Assembly (NCBI GenBank): GCA_020081605.1
Contig: JAHREC010000018.1
Coordinates: 3,782,001 to 3,846,000 of the forward strand
Direction: 5' to 3'
DNA: 64,000 nt
Source: Albifimbria verrucaria
Taxonomy: Eukaryota; Ascomycota; Sordariomycetes; Hypocreales; Stachybotryaceae
Part shown: one piece after another, positions 19,623 through 31,880 of the stretch
Position numbering within the stretch: the stretch's first letter is position 1
How the letters are laid out: each line of letters opens with the position of its first letter
The notes under the pieces: model-generated
Database searches by the model: none
Seen by the model: only the letters and a program-made list of their open reading frames with translations
Told to the model about the DNA's origin: nothing
Made by a program: the position numbers and the translations under genes

Positions 19623-22253
19623 CGACTTCATGACGAAGTCAAGTAAGCGCGTGTGGGCTTAGAGATCATTTTTGAAACAAATACCACACATGCCTACCTC
19701 TCGGTCGGGGGACGTCCGAGATTGATAGATGAAACCTGGTAAGGGCTGGCTCGGTTGCTTGGCACTTTGCTGCCGGAGGGCCGTGAAAGTAGCCACCGTT
19801 CGCGTGTAGGCCAGGCAACTCGGGTGTGCCTTGATATATGGATATCCCAGCTGAGTTGATCCTTGAATACAGACGACAGTAGTGGAACCGATCGCAGTGA
19901 ACAAAGTCGCGCTTGAGGGAGACCCAGCCAATGAGTGGGATTCGTTTCGTTTCCTGATGGTTTCCGATGTTGCCGAGATTCCTTTGGCGGAGCTTGCAGC
20001 GGATCTTGCAGCAGGCCCACATCGAACGACAGGAGATGGCCTTGAGCAACCAGCATTGCATATGCTGGAAGTACGTGGCCACCAATTGTTACCCGAGCCA
20101 CGGGCACCAAGGCTCATACTACCCTGATAGCTTGGTCTCCGATGCCTACCAACCACCATGGTTTCCTTGAAAATCTCGATTAGTCTGGGGGAAACCGGTT
20201 GGCTAAGGCTAGTGGGTGCTGGCCCGCCATACTAGAAATGGATGACGAGCCGTGCGCGCATGGCGATGTCCACCAGCTGGGAGTCTGTGGGTAGAGGCAT
20301 GGGAGTTTTAAAAACTTAAATGTACGTTGCCTGAAGCAAAGTCTGAATTCCATGTGGGATCGACAAATTCATCTCCAAGTCAACCGAAGCCTATAGCCAT
20401 TCGATTGGCCTGCTAGGACCTCAGATTGACCTGCCATCACGCGGCATGATTGGCACATGACGCTTCTGCAGAGTCCTGCCTGTTCAGATGTCCAGTTAAT
20501 GTGCATTATTGCATTTTGCACATTTTTACCGATACGCTGCCGACTGTCGACTGTCGCCTCTTTGCAAAAGTGCAACTTCTTTGGGCTGGAGCCGCCGGTG
20601 TGAGTCGAGGTCAAACTGCAACAACTCGACCAAGATCCTGGACACGCCTTCGACGCCAACGCAGCAACAGCAGCACCACCACCGCCCGAGATCGCATTCG
20701 CCTTCTTCAACAATCGCTTCTCGGACAGCTCTTTGGCCTGGGACTCTGATTTCTCAAGCGTCCCTGGTTGGTGTCAACCTGCTGCGCGACGATGCCTTCA
20801 TTATTGGCGCCGCCGACCGTGGCTCGGTCGCATCAACATCTGGATATGGAACTGGAACCGCACCCGCAATGGCAGAGTCACATGATGCTCCTGGAAAGCA
20901 GCCCAATAGCGAGCATTCGACGAGAGACGTACGAGAAACTTCAGGCGAACGATGGAGAGCTTTACATGGACCACGCGGCGGCGCCAGCGTTGGCCCAAGG
21001 CTTTCGGCTGTCAACCGATTATGGGTGAGTCCTTCAGTTCATATGCATGCTTCGTTTTCTGCTTCGTTTTCCTGCTGCGCTTTGTGCTCTCTCGGGGCCA
21101 GATTTTGTCAGCCGCGGGCTGGCGACATTCCAACCGAGCCGGCACGGTGTCTCTCAGCTTTGTCCGTGGGAGGTTCCACAATCGTGAGCGGATTCCGATT
21201 TCCAAGTTCCACAGATTGCTGGAAGATGATCCAGACCGAGGACCGGGCCCGGACCAACAGACCAGTTGGTCTTGTTGGCGTCTTACTCAGGATTAGGCTC
21301 AGCCTAGCACGACCATGACCCCTGGACTACCGCTGTTAGCAACTGGAGCAAAAGACAGACCAGAATAGCCCAGAAACCCACCCATGCGCCACCAGTTGGT
21401 GATTGCAGCAGTTACCAGAAAAAGCGTCATGACCTGCATTCGGCTTACAGGCCCCCGGCAAACGGCAGGTCTCAGGTCTGAGCTCATCACCTGTTGTGGT
21501 GTCAGTCGCAGTCAGTCTCATGTTCGCGGACCATGAACCTGGACAGACCCGCTCCATTACCACGGTCGCCAGAAAAAGACCTTCCCTCCACGGAACGAAG
21601 CACTGCAGCAGAGCAATCAACAGCGCCGCATTGGCTAGGTTCTCCTTCTTTACGGCGGCTTGTGGTTTTATTACACCTCCACAGATCAGCCCCTGGAGCG
21701 CCCTGGGAGATCGCCAACAGCCAGGCCCGGGGCCCACACTGAGTCGTTGAAGCTCACGCCAAGCGGCACGCCACGCGGACAGGAAGCACCCCAAGGGAGA
21801 GATGCGTCTAGTGTTTAAGATGATGCCCAGAGAAAGGCGCAGACCATACAGCGCTTATCACGTTGGTTGAATGATGACCGTCGCTCTAATCTGGGGCACC
21901 TGGTCATCAGTTCCTGGCTCACCTCCGCGGCTGCCTGTCTCACCTTTACATGACCACACCCCCTGTGGCGTCTCACCCAGTAGCCTCAAGCTTCTCTCTT
22001 TACTTCACTCGTTCCTTATACGAATTCGTTCCTTTTCTGTTCTTCTTTCTCACACTTGCCTTTCATTCCTTTGATCGCATCTTTCCTGGCGCAGCCGCCG
22101 TTTTCCTGAAGCTAACCAACGGCCCTCCTTTGTTGCTTTTAGCATACCGAACAAGTTGAAGAAGAAACAACGGGGTTCTGCCCTCCACAGCTGGCCGCGT
22201 CCCTCTACTATGAGAGCTTCTCGACGACGCCCAAATTGAACAACCCGCAAACA
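19623..22253. other. Gene-poor interval, one possible exon
   Basis: Overlapping ORFs at 19659-20159 (-) show no known domain. A possible coding stretch lies at about 20760-21025 (listed separately). From about 21950 the sequence is pyrimidine-rich and is probably the leader of the F-box gene. Nothing else supported. Confidence 0.4.
20768..21025 (+). CDS. Possible hypothetical exon
   Basis: An open frame from ATG 20768 runs to a good donor (GTGAGT at about 21026). It reads SIRRETYEKLQANDGELYMD near its end, faintly like the substrate-entry region of class V aminotransferases, but no Lys-pyridoxal site or other motif follows. A different frame just upstream (about 20640-20760) reads as an acidic, proline-containing stretch (EIAFAFFNNRFSDSSLAWDS), so a single-base error may split one gene. 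I do not recognise the family. Weak call. Confidence 0.25.
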
Positions 22254-24506
22254 ATGTCGGCGACTACCGTCACTGTTCGACCCCTTCATCAGTTTCCTCT
22301 CGACGCTGTACCGGCGCCTGCTGCTCATACTACACATCATACGACACCCCAGAATGAGGGTCGCATGGGGCCCGCGTCGTCACCACGGGTCTCGATGCCT
22401 CCGGCAACCTATTCAGTCTATCCTATGTATCCAGGACTGCAGACCTCGACCACGAACAAACCCAATTACCGAGATTCAGCACCCATACCGTTAAACACGC
22501 CCAGAAGACTTTCTAACTCCCCGGGTATGCCACCAACAATGCCACATTCCCGGCAATCCATGGATTCGAAAGCTTCTCCGCGGGGCATTATCACCAATAT
22601 CGAACCTGTCGAGTCGCTCCCGAAAATTCCGTCTTACTCGAAATCCCGTCACATTCGTGCTATGAGCGTCGGACCAAAGCGAAGAGTGATGCGCAAACCT
22701 GACGAGATGTTCGCTACCCTTCCCAACGAGGTCCTCGAGCTTATCCTTGAGAAATTAAAGCAACTTCATCTTGGAGCGGGGAGCATCAGCTGCACAACAT
22801 GCTGGATGCGTGACCTGTGTAATGTCTGCTTGACATCGCAGAGGTGGGCGCCAGTCGCCCGCACGGCCCTGTAAGCAGCTGTCCACCTAACTACGCTTGT
22901 GTGGCGTACTAATATTAACGGTGATGCAGGTATGGTGATGTTCAGTTGGTGGGGCCAGATTCAGCCGCCCACCGAAAACGGTTCAAGCTTACGCAGGGCG
23001 CCCGAATGCTGATGCTGAGACGCACGTTGCGGTCTAAGCCAGAGGTAGCTGCCTTGGTGCGGCGCCTAAAGATCCCGGCGCTGGAGACTCTAGACAATGG
23101 CTCCGTCCCTAAAGGTGCTTTAACCCATGAGCAGTACGAGGATCTCACAGCGACTCTGGTCATGGCGTGCCCGAATCTTGAAAAGCTGACGGGGCCAACG
23201 CCGAATTATAACCATTCATTCACGAAACTATTCCATGCGCTTTCGACACGGGCGAACTTGAAAGAGATGGATTGGATAATCGAGCCACTGGCGGAAGAGG
23301 CACAACGACGCCAGCAGTCTTCGTCCCCCAACCCGTTGGATCCGTTGTCCCCTACAACCTCGAACTCTATCAAGGAAACATGTTTCTTGATCTTCATGCC
23401 AGATGGACGGGCCTCCGCAGCTTGACCATCCATTGCTTACCTGGAGGAACTCTGGCTCCTAACGGGCTACTCACAGAACTGATGCATCGTCTTCCGTCTC
23501 TGCAACATCTACACCTATGCAACCTCCCTCTCAACGCCTTTAATGATAATAATCTGCTTTCCTTGCCGCCGCTTCAAACCCTCTCCCTATCTCATGTTAG
23601 CGGTTTAACAGCGAACGGTTTCTCTGCTTTTGCAACCCGTGCGAACAGCCAAACCCTCCGAACTCTACACCTCCGACACACACCCTTGAGCTCGTTACCG
23701 TCTCTGGCCCGCATCTTTTCCCACCTTTCCAATCTCACAACTTTCTCTCTTGTCCAGGCTTACCCACCAGTGATGCCCGAAACCGACTCGTTTACTCTAT
23801 GGATGATGCCGTATCTAGCATCAGGGACCGTTTCTAAGCTCCATTGGGATATCACTGGTCAGAGTGATGAGCTCAACCACTGCGACGATATTCTGGCAAG
23901 GAGCATTGCATCCGGAGGCTTCCTCAATTAAGAAAGCTCAGAGCACCGAATGATCCTTTGGGTGTCTTCCAGGCACTATGTCGTCCTGTGGAGCGTATTG
24001 ATTATGCAAGTGACCGTTTTCGCAGGCCGAACAGCTCTTATCAGGGTCGGAATTCTCCTCCGAGGTCAGATCAGCGCAAAACACTATTAAACGGATTAAA
24101 TTCCCATCCGACCCAGGTTAGACCGCCTCGCTGCTCCGACCTCTGCAGTGCTAGACTGGCAGCACAAGCACGGCTAGAGCAGGCCCGTGAACAACCCAAG
24201 TTTAGCGTCAGCGTGACAACAGAAGAAGGTGACACGGCCGCGGCATTTCATCTTGGTGGTTACATGGGCACCGTGGGAAGCCAGATTGAGTACTATCTTC
24301 ATCCGGACCTTGGTTCGAGCGACGAAAAAGGCGGCCTCGTTGATATGAGAGATTTGGGAGCGGATAATGGCGAGAGTCTCAGCGGAGGGAAAGAGGGCTG
24401 CACTGGACGCTGGAACATGGCCGAAGGCGTCGTGGCAGACAAGAAAGAGAAGGAGTCATGGTGGCATACAGAAAGGGGACGATGGAGAGGTATAGAATTG
24501 CAGTGA
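22254..24506 (+). CDS. F-box protein with LRR-like repeats, frame-broken
   Basis: A disordered Pro/Ser-rich N-terminus (about 150 aa) precedes an F-box: MFATLPNEVLELILEKLKQL, continuing LCNVCLTSQRWAPVARTALY across a phase-2 intron (22871-22929). Downstream, leucine-rich segments such as LPSLQHLHLCNLPLNAF, LPPLQTLSLSHVSGLTA and SQTLRTLHLRHTPLSSL look like irregular LRRs. F-box proteins recruit substrates to SCF ubiquitin ligases through Skp1; CSN4 in this window belongs to the complex that regulates those ligases. Two missing bases (C run 23349-23352 and 23922-23923) split the frame; corrected length is 731 aa. The C-terminus (RDLGADNGESLSGGKEGC on) is polar. The substrate is unknown. The first true ATG is 22254. 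Confidence 0.82.
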
Positions 24507-24865
24507 AGTTGCGTGAGTCGCAACATATTGGAAGACGATCACGAGCTTCCGGGCCTTGTGACGGGTTGATATAAGCTTGTAAATATTTGGACGAGCATGA
24601 GGGAGGATTAGCTCACGACATTTATGACTGACACGCTGGGAGGATATACGACATATACAAAGTTGTAATGGGTACAGCCTAGGTAGTCTAGGCATCTTCA
24701 TGGTTCCGCGAACCATACTTGTATGAAAATAGGTAGCACTGGAAACTGTATTTAGGATTATGGATATTCCTTCATAGAATGAGCCATGTCCTCTAGTTGA
24801 ATTATCAATCGAGACCACAGACAAGTTTTCATCTCCTTTCGCTCGTCTCTCCTATCCTAACATCG
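24507..24865. other. Intergenic, tail to tail
   Basis: 3' regions of the F-box gene (+) and the small Cys/His protein gene (-). No ORF of interest. Confidence 0.5.
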
Positions 24866-25282
24866 CTATCCCAACTCCCTCCCCGCCGGCGAAGCTACCG
24901 CCACTGAAGACATCGCATCCATCTGCCCCTTAGACCGCTGCATCTGCCCTGCCAATGCCTTGCCCAACATCTCGGCCTCCCATTCCTTAACGTGGGCCCT
25001 CTTGCAGTCGGCACACATGTCCTCGAGCGGAGACGACGGCCCCACTCCCGGCGCCGTCCCGAGCCGCTTGAGGGCGACTGCGTGCCCGGCCTCACGCAGA
25101 AGCTTAGCCATGTGTGCGCAGTATCCATGCAGTTGCATAAGCGGCTGCGCGTCGGTGCAGACCTCGAGGACATCTGTCGCGTGCCATGTGGCTCCGCAGT
25201 GGCGGCACCGGTGTGGACGGAGAGCTTGGAAGCACATGTTTCGTTTCTTGTTTCGGGATGCGTTCAGAGGGTTGGGCTTCAT
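24866..25282 (-). CDS. Small Cys/His-rich hypothetical protein
   Basis: Uninterrupted 138-aa ORF from ATG 25282 (inner ATG at 25237 possible). It contains CFQALRPHRCRHCGATWHAT, then HGYCAHMAKLL and MCADCKRAHVKEWEAEM. The spaced CxxC/His pairs suggest one or two structural zinc sites. No signal peptide or helix spanning a membrane. I cannot place it in a named family. It has no intron and no frame error, unlike its neighbours. It lies between two larger genes and shares no obvious regulation with them. Confidence 0.6.
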   Translation of the reverse strand: MKPNPLNASRNKKRNMCFQALRPHRCRHCGATWHATDVLEVCTDAQPLMQLHGYCAHMAKLLREAGHAVALKRLGTAPGVGPSSPLEDMCADCKRAHVKEWEAEMLGKALAGQMQRSKGQMDAMSSVAVASPAGRELG

Positions 25283-26169
25283 TCATGCGATCAGCCTGGT
25301 TTGTTCTGTCCTGGCAGGATATTGCTGGTGTTCGTCCCGTCTGAGGACTTCGCGGAGACGCAGGATGGCACCGGGAACTGAGACGGATCTGTGACGGATG
25401 GTTCATCCAAATATCGTGGACAGGTTCGAACTGTAGAAACAATAGATATATGCAAGCTTAGGCGTAAGGAAACATTGCTGTTTGTATTGTTCTCCTTAAC
25501 AGATCGAAACACAAGTCCTCAATAACAAAGCAGACATGGTCCTGGCTCTTATCTATAACGCTCCATCAACTCGGTTTGGCCAGATATTCCGTTCTCTTAA
25601 CTTTGGGTAGCACAACAAACGTGGGTGCTCCATATTTTCCTGCAGCATTACGCTGGTATATGAGTATCACTTGAGCATGTCTCGGATATCTCGTCCCTCC
25701 TATATTTCGTACCGTGTTGGCAAAATATAGATGAACACTGAGTAACTGAATAGGATCAAAGTATCATAATATCAAATCTAGCCACTATAAGAAACCTCAA
25801 CACAAATATCCATGAAAAGGCTATATGCTAATAGTACGACGCGAGAGAACTGGGGACCATTCAGATCTGGCAACTACTACGAATGTACGACAATGTCTCA
25901 GTAATTATGGGGATATCCGCTTAGGCATTGTACAGTCATTATTCTATGATAAGTTCGAATAAATCTCACATCAAATGATGTCCCAACATTAGCCTCGTCT
26001 AAATACCCAATCACAGGCTTCTTTCCAATAAACGCAGATATCCGATAACTCCAATAATCATGCAGAGACCCAAAGGAAAATAAGTTTCGTAGACACCAGA
26101 GCAATTAGCCAGTACATTGCTCAAACTCCGGCACCTTCGCCGATATCGTTTCATTACAGGCATAGCACA
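25283..26169. other. AT-rich intergenic spacer
   Basis: AT-rich between about 25500 and 26150. No gene, RNA or repeat recognised; short ORFs only. Confidence 0.5.
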
Positions 26170-29100
26170 TTAGAAGAACCTGCTCTTCTTCTTGGCAGCC
26201 TTTTTCTGTGCCTGGGTTTCGCCGCCAGCGCTGCCGCCACCACCCAGGATATCATCAAACGTAGCACCTGATGTAGCTCCTTGACGGGATGAATCGCTAT
26301 TTGGAGACCCGACATTCATTGCAGCCAGGTTACCTGCAGATGCACTACGTCCACCGATGTAGGCACTCTGAGGTCGAGGGCCAACTGAACTGCTGCGTGA
26401 GCCGCTCCTGAACGAAGGCGGGGGCTCGAGAGGAACGGGCTCCAATCCGAGTGCAATACTTGATCTCCAAGCTTGGCTGGCTCGGTTCTGGGCGGGGAGA
26501 GCGTTCGGGGACGCAAGGTCACCTGAGGCGAGCCCGGGGCGGCGATGGTGATACCGGATTTGCGCCAGAGGTGGGACTGGCAGCTCCTGCATCTTGGCCA
26601 GGGAAAAGCGTGGGAGGTGGATGCAGGGGCGACATCACAGGCTCGTCTGTAAATGACGCCTCAACTCCTTCAATGCCTTGCCATTTCTTCGCTGCCAGCC
26701 AGCAGTGACTCCGGCTGTATGTCGCTTCAACACTGAACATGATGGCGTCCTCGGACAACTCCACCAGACCGCCACCTCCAGCAACCTCATACCACATTTT
26801 TCGCACCTGCTTGTCCTCGATCCAAGGAGGTTGGCCCATGGGAGGCTCGCATAGGAAATATTCCGTGCCTTCAGTATATCTCAAGCCAGGCGCATCCACT
26901 ACGAGTCTCGGGAGTGATTGTATGACGACATACAAGAACAACCAGTATCCAATACGCTGATCGGCCAGATCAGCTGCCGTCTTTCCTCGCGACTCGCGAA
27001 GTTCGAACTCTTTGAATTGATCCAAAAATGGAAGGCTGATCTTAGTTGTGTCAAAGTTGTACGCTTTGTTGAGAATTAGGATCAGCTCGTGCTCTTTGAT
27101 CTTCTTGTCGAACTTGGCCTGTTCGCGCGGGGATAGTGTATTGTAAGTCTCCAAGACTGATGCCATTGTGGGCAACTGAGGTAAATCATAAGGAATGGGA
27201 GGCAACACAGGTGGCTTTGAGCGGTCGTATTCGGACAAGATATTGCGCAGTGCCGAAATCGTCATCTTGCCTGCCTCACCAGAAATAGCCGGAACCTCAT
27301 CCATGACTCTAGAAGTAAGGCTCTTGCGATCAACCAGCAAGTCGTACAAGGCGCACATGTCAGAGTACAGCATCTTGAGCACCAGGCGGTTCAGACCGCT
27401 TTCCGCAAATGGATTCTTCTTGCTGCTCGCCTTCGGTGGCCAACTGCCAAATGTCGATTTGTAGTGTGTAAGAACAAAATGTCGCATTTTGTTAAACGAG
27501 TTCTTCCAAACCTTGAACCGAACTAACCGCAGCTCCGAGATAGAGGTGGAGTTTGCGATGCCTGCGAACAGTGAAGGGAAGTCGAACTGCTCCAAGTGCA
27601 GATTCACGTCGTGCTGTCGCTGAACAAGATCCAAGTGCGCTCGCTCAAGGCCTTGGCGAGTATGTGCGGTAATCAGATCGTAGATAGGTAGTTGAAGATC
27701 CATGATGGCCGTGTATTTGCCAGCGGCATGCGCGAAGGCTTCACTGTACAGATCAATTGATCGCATCCGTTCACCCAAGATGAGAGCCTCGACCGTTTTC
27801 TCCCTGCTGTGGCGACAATCAGCAAGGGCAAGCTGTTCCATGAAGAACCCGAAGCTGAGATCCACGGCGTAGCCGAATGTAGTTCCGTCTTCGCTCATGA
27901 AGCCAAACTCCTGCAGCAAGCTCGAGATTTGTAGGAATGCTTGAAACATGGTTGCATGATTCTTGGTTGCTACCAATGGCTGTCCGGTCAAGAAGGCGAA
28001 CAAGTTTCTGATCCCAATCAAGCGTTCCATCTCGGATGTCGAGCTTTCCCTGGTGTGGAGAGTTGGCCATTTCCTGATGGTGGCGCAGTCGGGAGGTAAA
28101 GCCGGAGCTCACCGGAGTCTTCGGGCGGCGGAGATGATGAGGGGTGTAGAGTCGTGAAGCGTCATCAGCAGTAAGGCTCATACGCCCAGTGAAACTCTGT
28201 GTTCTCCTCCTAGAGCCAAATGATCCTTCCAGTTCCGATTGGATTAGCTCGTTAAAGATGTAAGAAGAGCTGATAGTAAACTGAGGGATCTTAAATGAAG
28301 GACCACAGCCACTGCCACGAGGGTACAAATAAACCAGCACATCTCCGCTTTCGTTCCAGAGTTCGGGAACCTAATCAGAAATTGTTAGATGTTGTCTAAA
28401 TCAAGAGCCATTGAGTGTACCTTTTCGCCCCTGCTCAGAAACAGAGTGTTATATTCGGCTTGGCCGCCATCATCAGACATGACCCAAGCCGGTGGTGCAC
28501 TCCCGCGTTTGCCTTTGGCATTGCGAACATCAGCGGAGCTTGAGCGTGACCGACCGCCGCCAGGAAGCCAACTACGTCGCGCCCTTCCTCTAGACGGGCT
28601 TTGACTATCTGGCTGCAAGGCATTGGATGCAGAGGCAACCCGCGGGCCGCTCATCCGGTTCTGAGTTACCGCAGGTGATTGCGCCGAAACGCTCCGGCCC
28701 CGAGGCTCAGCACTGGGGAGCGTATGCCGGGCCATCGGGATTTGTGGCGGGTGCGGTGATTGAGAAGCATGACCGGAGTTGCTTCTTGGTCTACCAACAG
28801 GGTGATCCTTTTGTAGTCTGCTTGGCTTGCGAGCAGTTCCAATATTTTGCAGAGCATCTTCAACAAGACTGCTTCTGTGGTTCGTAGGGCTTTGTTGCTT
28901 TTTCAAGACACCTCGTGGCCCTTCAGGAGTCGTAGGCGATGGTTCCATGACTTGGGGTTGTTGAACGAATCTATGGGGCTCGTATCGAGCCCGGTAAGGA
29001 TTGGAGGTATGGTCGGGACGCCGTATGCTACATAAAGATTGGGCTCGTGGGCTTCGTCGCCGTTCGTCGGTTCGTTAATCAAGGTAATGCTGCTACCCTG

Positions 29101-29511
29101 GTTTGCCGATTCGTGATAGTTGTATGGGGGCGGTGGAGTAGTTGCCGTGCTTGGTGGCGTTTCCTGGTGGTGGCAATGGGTTTTCTCAAGACGGCTTGTG
29201 AAGGATCTGCAACAGGAGACATGAGCGAGGGAAGAAAGGTGCTGAGGCGGTTGCTCCAGGTCTTTGTTTTCCGAAGCTCAGGCCGGGGTCAGGGACCCGA
29301 GGGCATAATCATGCATCTCTGGAGAGGAAACATGCTGTCCCACAGACCTCGGCGACTCGGCGTCTGAGAGTTGGATATGGGAGAGGTCGACGCTCTTGTT
29401 TCGCAGGATGTTCTTTCGAGGGACGTCGTCGGAGTCGGAGTTGGAGCGAAGGGCGGAAAGAGAAAAGGAAGAAGGCAACATGGAAGCACGAAAAGACTTA
29501 CTGGACGCCAT
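26170..29511 (-). CDS. Large conserved fungal protein (DUF8004-like), frame-broken
   Basis: Two exons (29511-28421, 28370-26170) around a 50-nt intron. The N-terminal third is disordered and Ser/Pro/Arg-rich with a tract PPPPYNYHESANQG. The folded part starts about PPAWVMSDDGG and EYNTLFLSRGEKVPELWNES, then VLVYLYPRGSGCGPSFKIPQ, RLIGIRNLFAFLTGQPLVAT and FLQISSLLQEFGFMSEDGTT. I recall this as a DUF8004-type fungal family but cannot verify it. The C-terminus is low-complexity and ends in a basic tail QKKAAKKKSRFF. Five frame breaks: about 29285-29288 (extra), 29163 (missing), 29005 (missing), 28033 (extra) and 26536-26539 (extra). The corrected gene is 1,097 codons with intron phase 0 intact. 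Function unknown; no catalytic motif seen. The start MASSKSFRAS is an inference. Confidence 0.75.
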
Positions 29512-31835
29512 TTTGGGTACTGGAGACGTCTCTGCGTGCAACAAGGGAAAATGTTGCGTACGAGCAGAGGAAGAAGTAGCCCGGCCAAGGGAGCCAGCAG
29601 TAGTTGTATTGTCAAATCGACTAAGTAACTTAAAGGTAGTCAGCGCATTAGACGGGACCGACGGCATACACCTCTCCTGCGGAAGCACAGTCCAGCAAAC
29701 TCTCACCTCTAAATGTCTTGACTCGGAGTAGTGCACACAGTTCGAGACTTGGGGAGTTCGGTACGTGGGCGGTTTCTGAGCTCGGCGGGAGGGCGGGCTT
29801 AGAAGGGGTGTGGGGACGCGATGACGTTTCCGTTGCGTGAAACAGGGGCTCAGGCGTTAGACTGACGGCGAGCGATGGCTGTGTCTCATGCTGTCGCGCG
29901 AACGGGCGACCAGGGAACACAGAGGTTAAAAGTCGGTGCGTGGAAGGAGATTTTATCTGGCCGATTCGAGGTTTTTTGTGGCGGAAGTTGTGGTTGGGCA
30001 CGTCGCGAATCGATGAGGTTGCAATACGCTCGCTCCAGGATGATGCTGCTGCTGCATGGCATAGCGGCAGTGTGGCAGCAGCACCAGACAAGAATCGGTC
30101 GGTCCCATGCTGAAAGGTCGGCCTTGGCACCAGCCCAGGCCAGAGAGCTGGATTTCCCACAAAGGTGACGTGGGTATAGCACGGGGTGGGTATGTACGCG
30201 GAGGGTCCAGCCGGGCGTAAAGCGGCAGCAGACAGGGGTGTGTGATGGGTGGAGGAGGAGGATGAGGAGGATTGTGGACTGGATGAATGGGAGTTGACTA
30301 ACCACGCCAAAAGGCGAGTGACAAGTGCAGACTGTGCGACACTGTGCGGACTTTAGTTGGCCGATAGCACAATGCTGATGCTGCCTACCGTGCACGACTC
30401 ACCTGCGCACCGTCTGCTTGTATTGTTCGCCCTCCTCTCCTGCATTGGTTGTTGGTGCTCCGTACAGACGGAAGCCAAGCTCAACAATGGCGCAGCAGCA
30501 AGAAAAAAATCTCCTCCCTCTCTTTCATGTTCGACCACCAACCACCCCGGCAAGGTACGAGATGATCGTCGATGCATCCCGCCGTGCAATGGGTCCCTGG
30601 TCCAGCACAAAAAGTTGGCACGGTGACGACGCTTGCTGCTCGGTGGACAAGGTTGAGGCCATCACAAAAGCGCATGCATGGCCTTAGTTGCGCCTTTGAT
30701 TCGGTAGCCGCAGACAAAGCCCCATGTCTCTCACAGTGCCCTTTGTCCACTGGGCCCAACACCAGGTACTTGGTCATGGGCGATGGCCATGTGTCCGATT
30801 CATAATAATTATGGTCTTCATGCTTCCCCAGGACCGACGCACTCGCCAGTGCCAGTGGGCGCTGCGAGGGGGACGGACGTTTCGTCTAAGACGAAATGAA
30901 ATGCATGCAGGTACGAATGCAAAACCGCTACCTGGTGTAATTTATTTCATGTGTATGCATTCAGGGTCCCCATCCAACGCTGCTATTATCCTACCTATGT
31001 TGGGGCGGAGGAAGAGCGGGATGATTTTGGAGGGGTGCTATGTAATGCTCGTACAGACGGTTTTTTTTTTTCCCTCCCTCCTTTCCCCTGCTGGTGGTGG
31101 CACCATCCTACGGATACGGATCAGCAAAAACCACCAGGTGTTTTGGCAGGTTACCATGCCTTATTCAGCCACGGCAGAACCTTCGTAATTCAGGTACCAA
31201 CATGGAACGTGCTGATACGAGTCAGTGCTGAATTGAATTGAGATGGCCTCGTCACATGAGTGCTTCTCTTTCTCTGCCTTTGTCTATCACCGCTTTCACC
31301 GGACATCCGCTCTGCTGGCGCTGCAAGGTGGAATAAAAAGACAGCCAAGTGCCGCCCGCATGTTGCCGTTGCCGTGACACGGGTAGAAAGGCAGAGAATA
31401 CGAGGTATTAGTGACACGCCGCCAACGGTCGCTAGCTGAACCGTCCAACACGTACGTACGGCACGGTACGTATGTCATGTCTACGTGGTATGGTGGCTTG
31501 AGTACGGGTTCCCAGAGAGGGAATTTTCTTTGACGGATCCACGAGGATTCCACGTCTCGAAAATTATTGACCGACAGAGAAGAGCTTCGTTCTAATTGAG
31601 GAGACGTGGGCAAAGGACAAGACAGTTGTCATGGGGTGGCCTGTATTCGCCATCGCCACCATGACGACTTACCGGCCAGAGGAGCCGACCGTGCGACCCT
31701 TAATTCTATTTTTGACACCATCTTCCATTGCACCCACGATCCCTGGACCCCGTTTACACTAGCACCACAATGCTTCCTTGTGAGCGAGGCGACCATCAGT
31801 CATGCGAGATTCCATCTTCGGTATTCTGAAAAGAG

Positions 31836-31880
31836 TACAGTACCTACAGTACATACATACATACCGTACAGTACTGTACA
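31836..31880. repeat. GTAC-rich palindromic cluster
   Basis: Contains GTACAGTAC, then repeats of CATA, then GTACAGTACTGTAC (31866-31879), a perfect 14-bp palindrome. Noncoding surroundings. May form cruciforms or be a regulatory cluster; no function is shown. Confidence 0.6.

Noticed and set aside
19659..20159. Three overlapping minus ORFs of 138-166 aa
   Set aside because: All three frames are open over the same stretch, none shows a family pattern; no way to choose a real one.
29648..30310. 220-aa minus ORF upstream of the DUF8004-like gene
   Set aside because: Ser/Pro/His low complexity, no domain; better explained as leader or promoter DNA.
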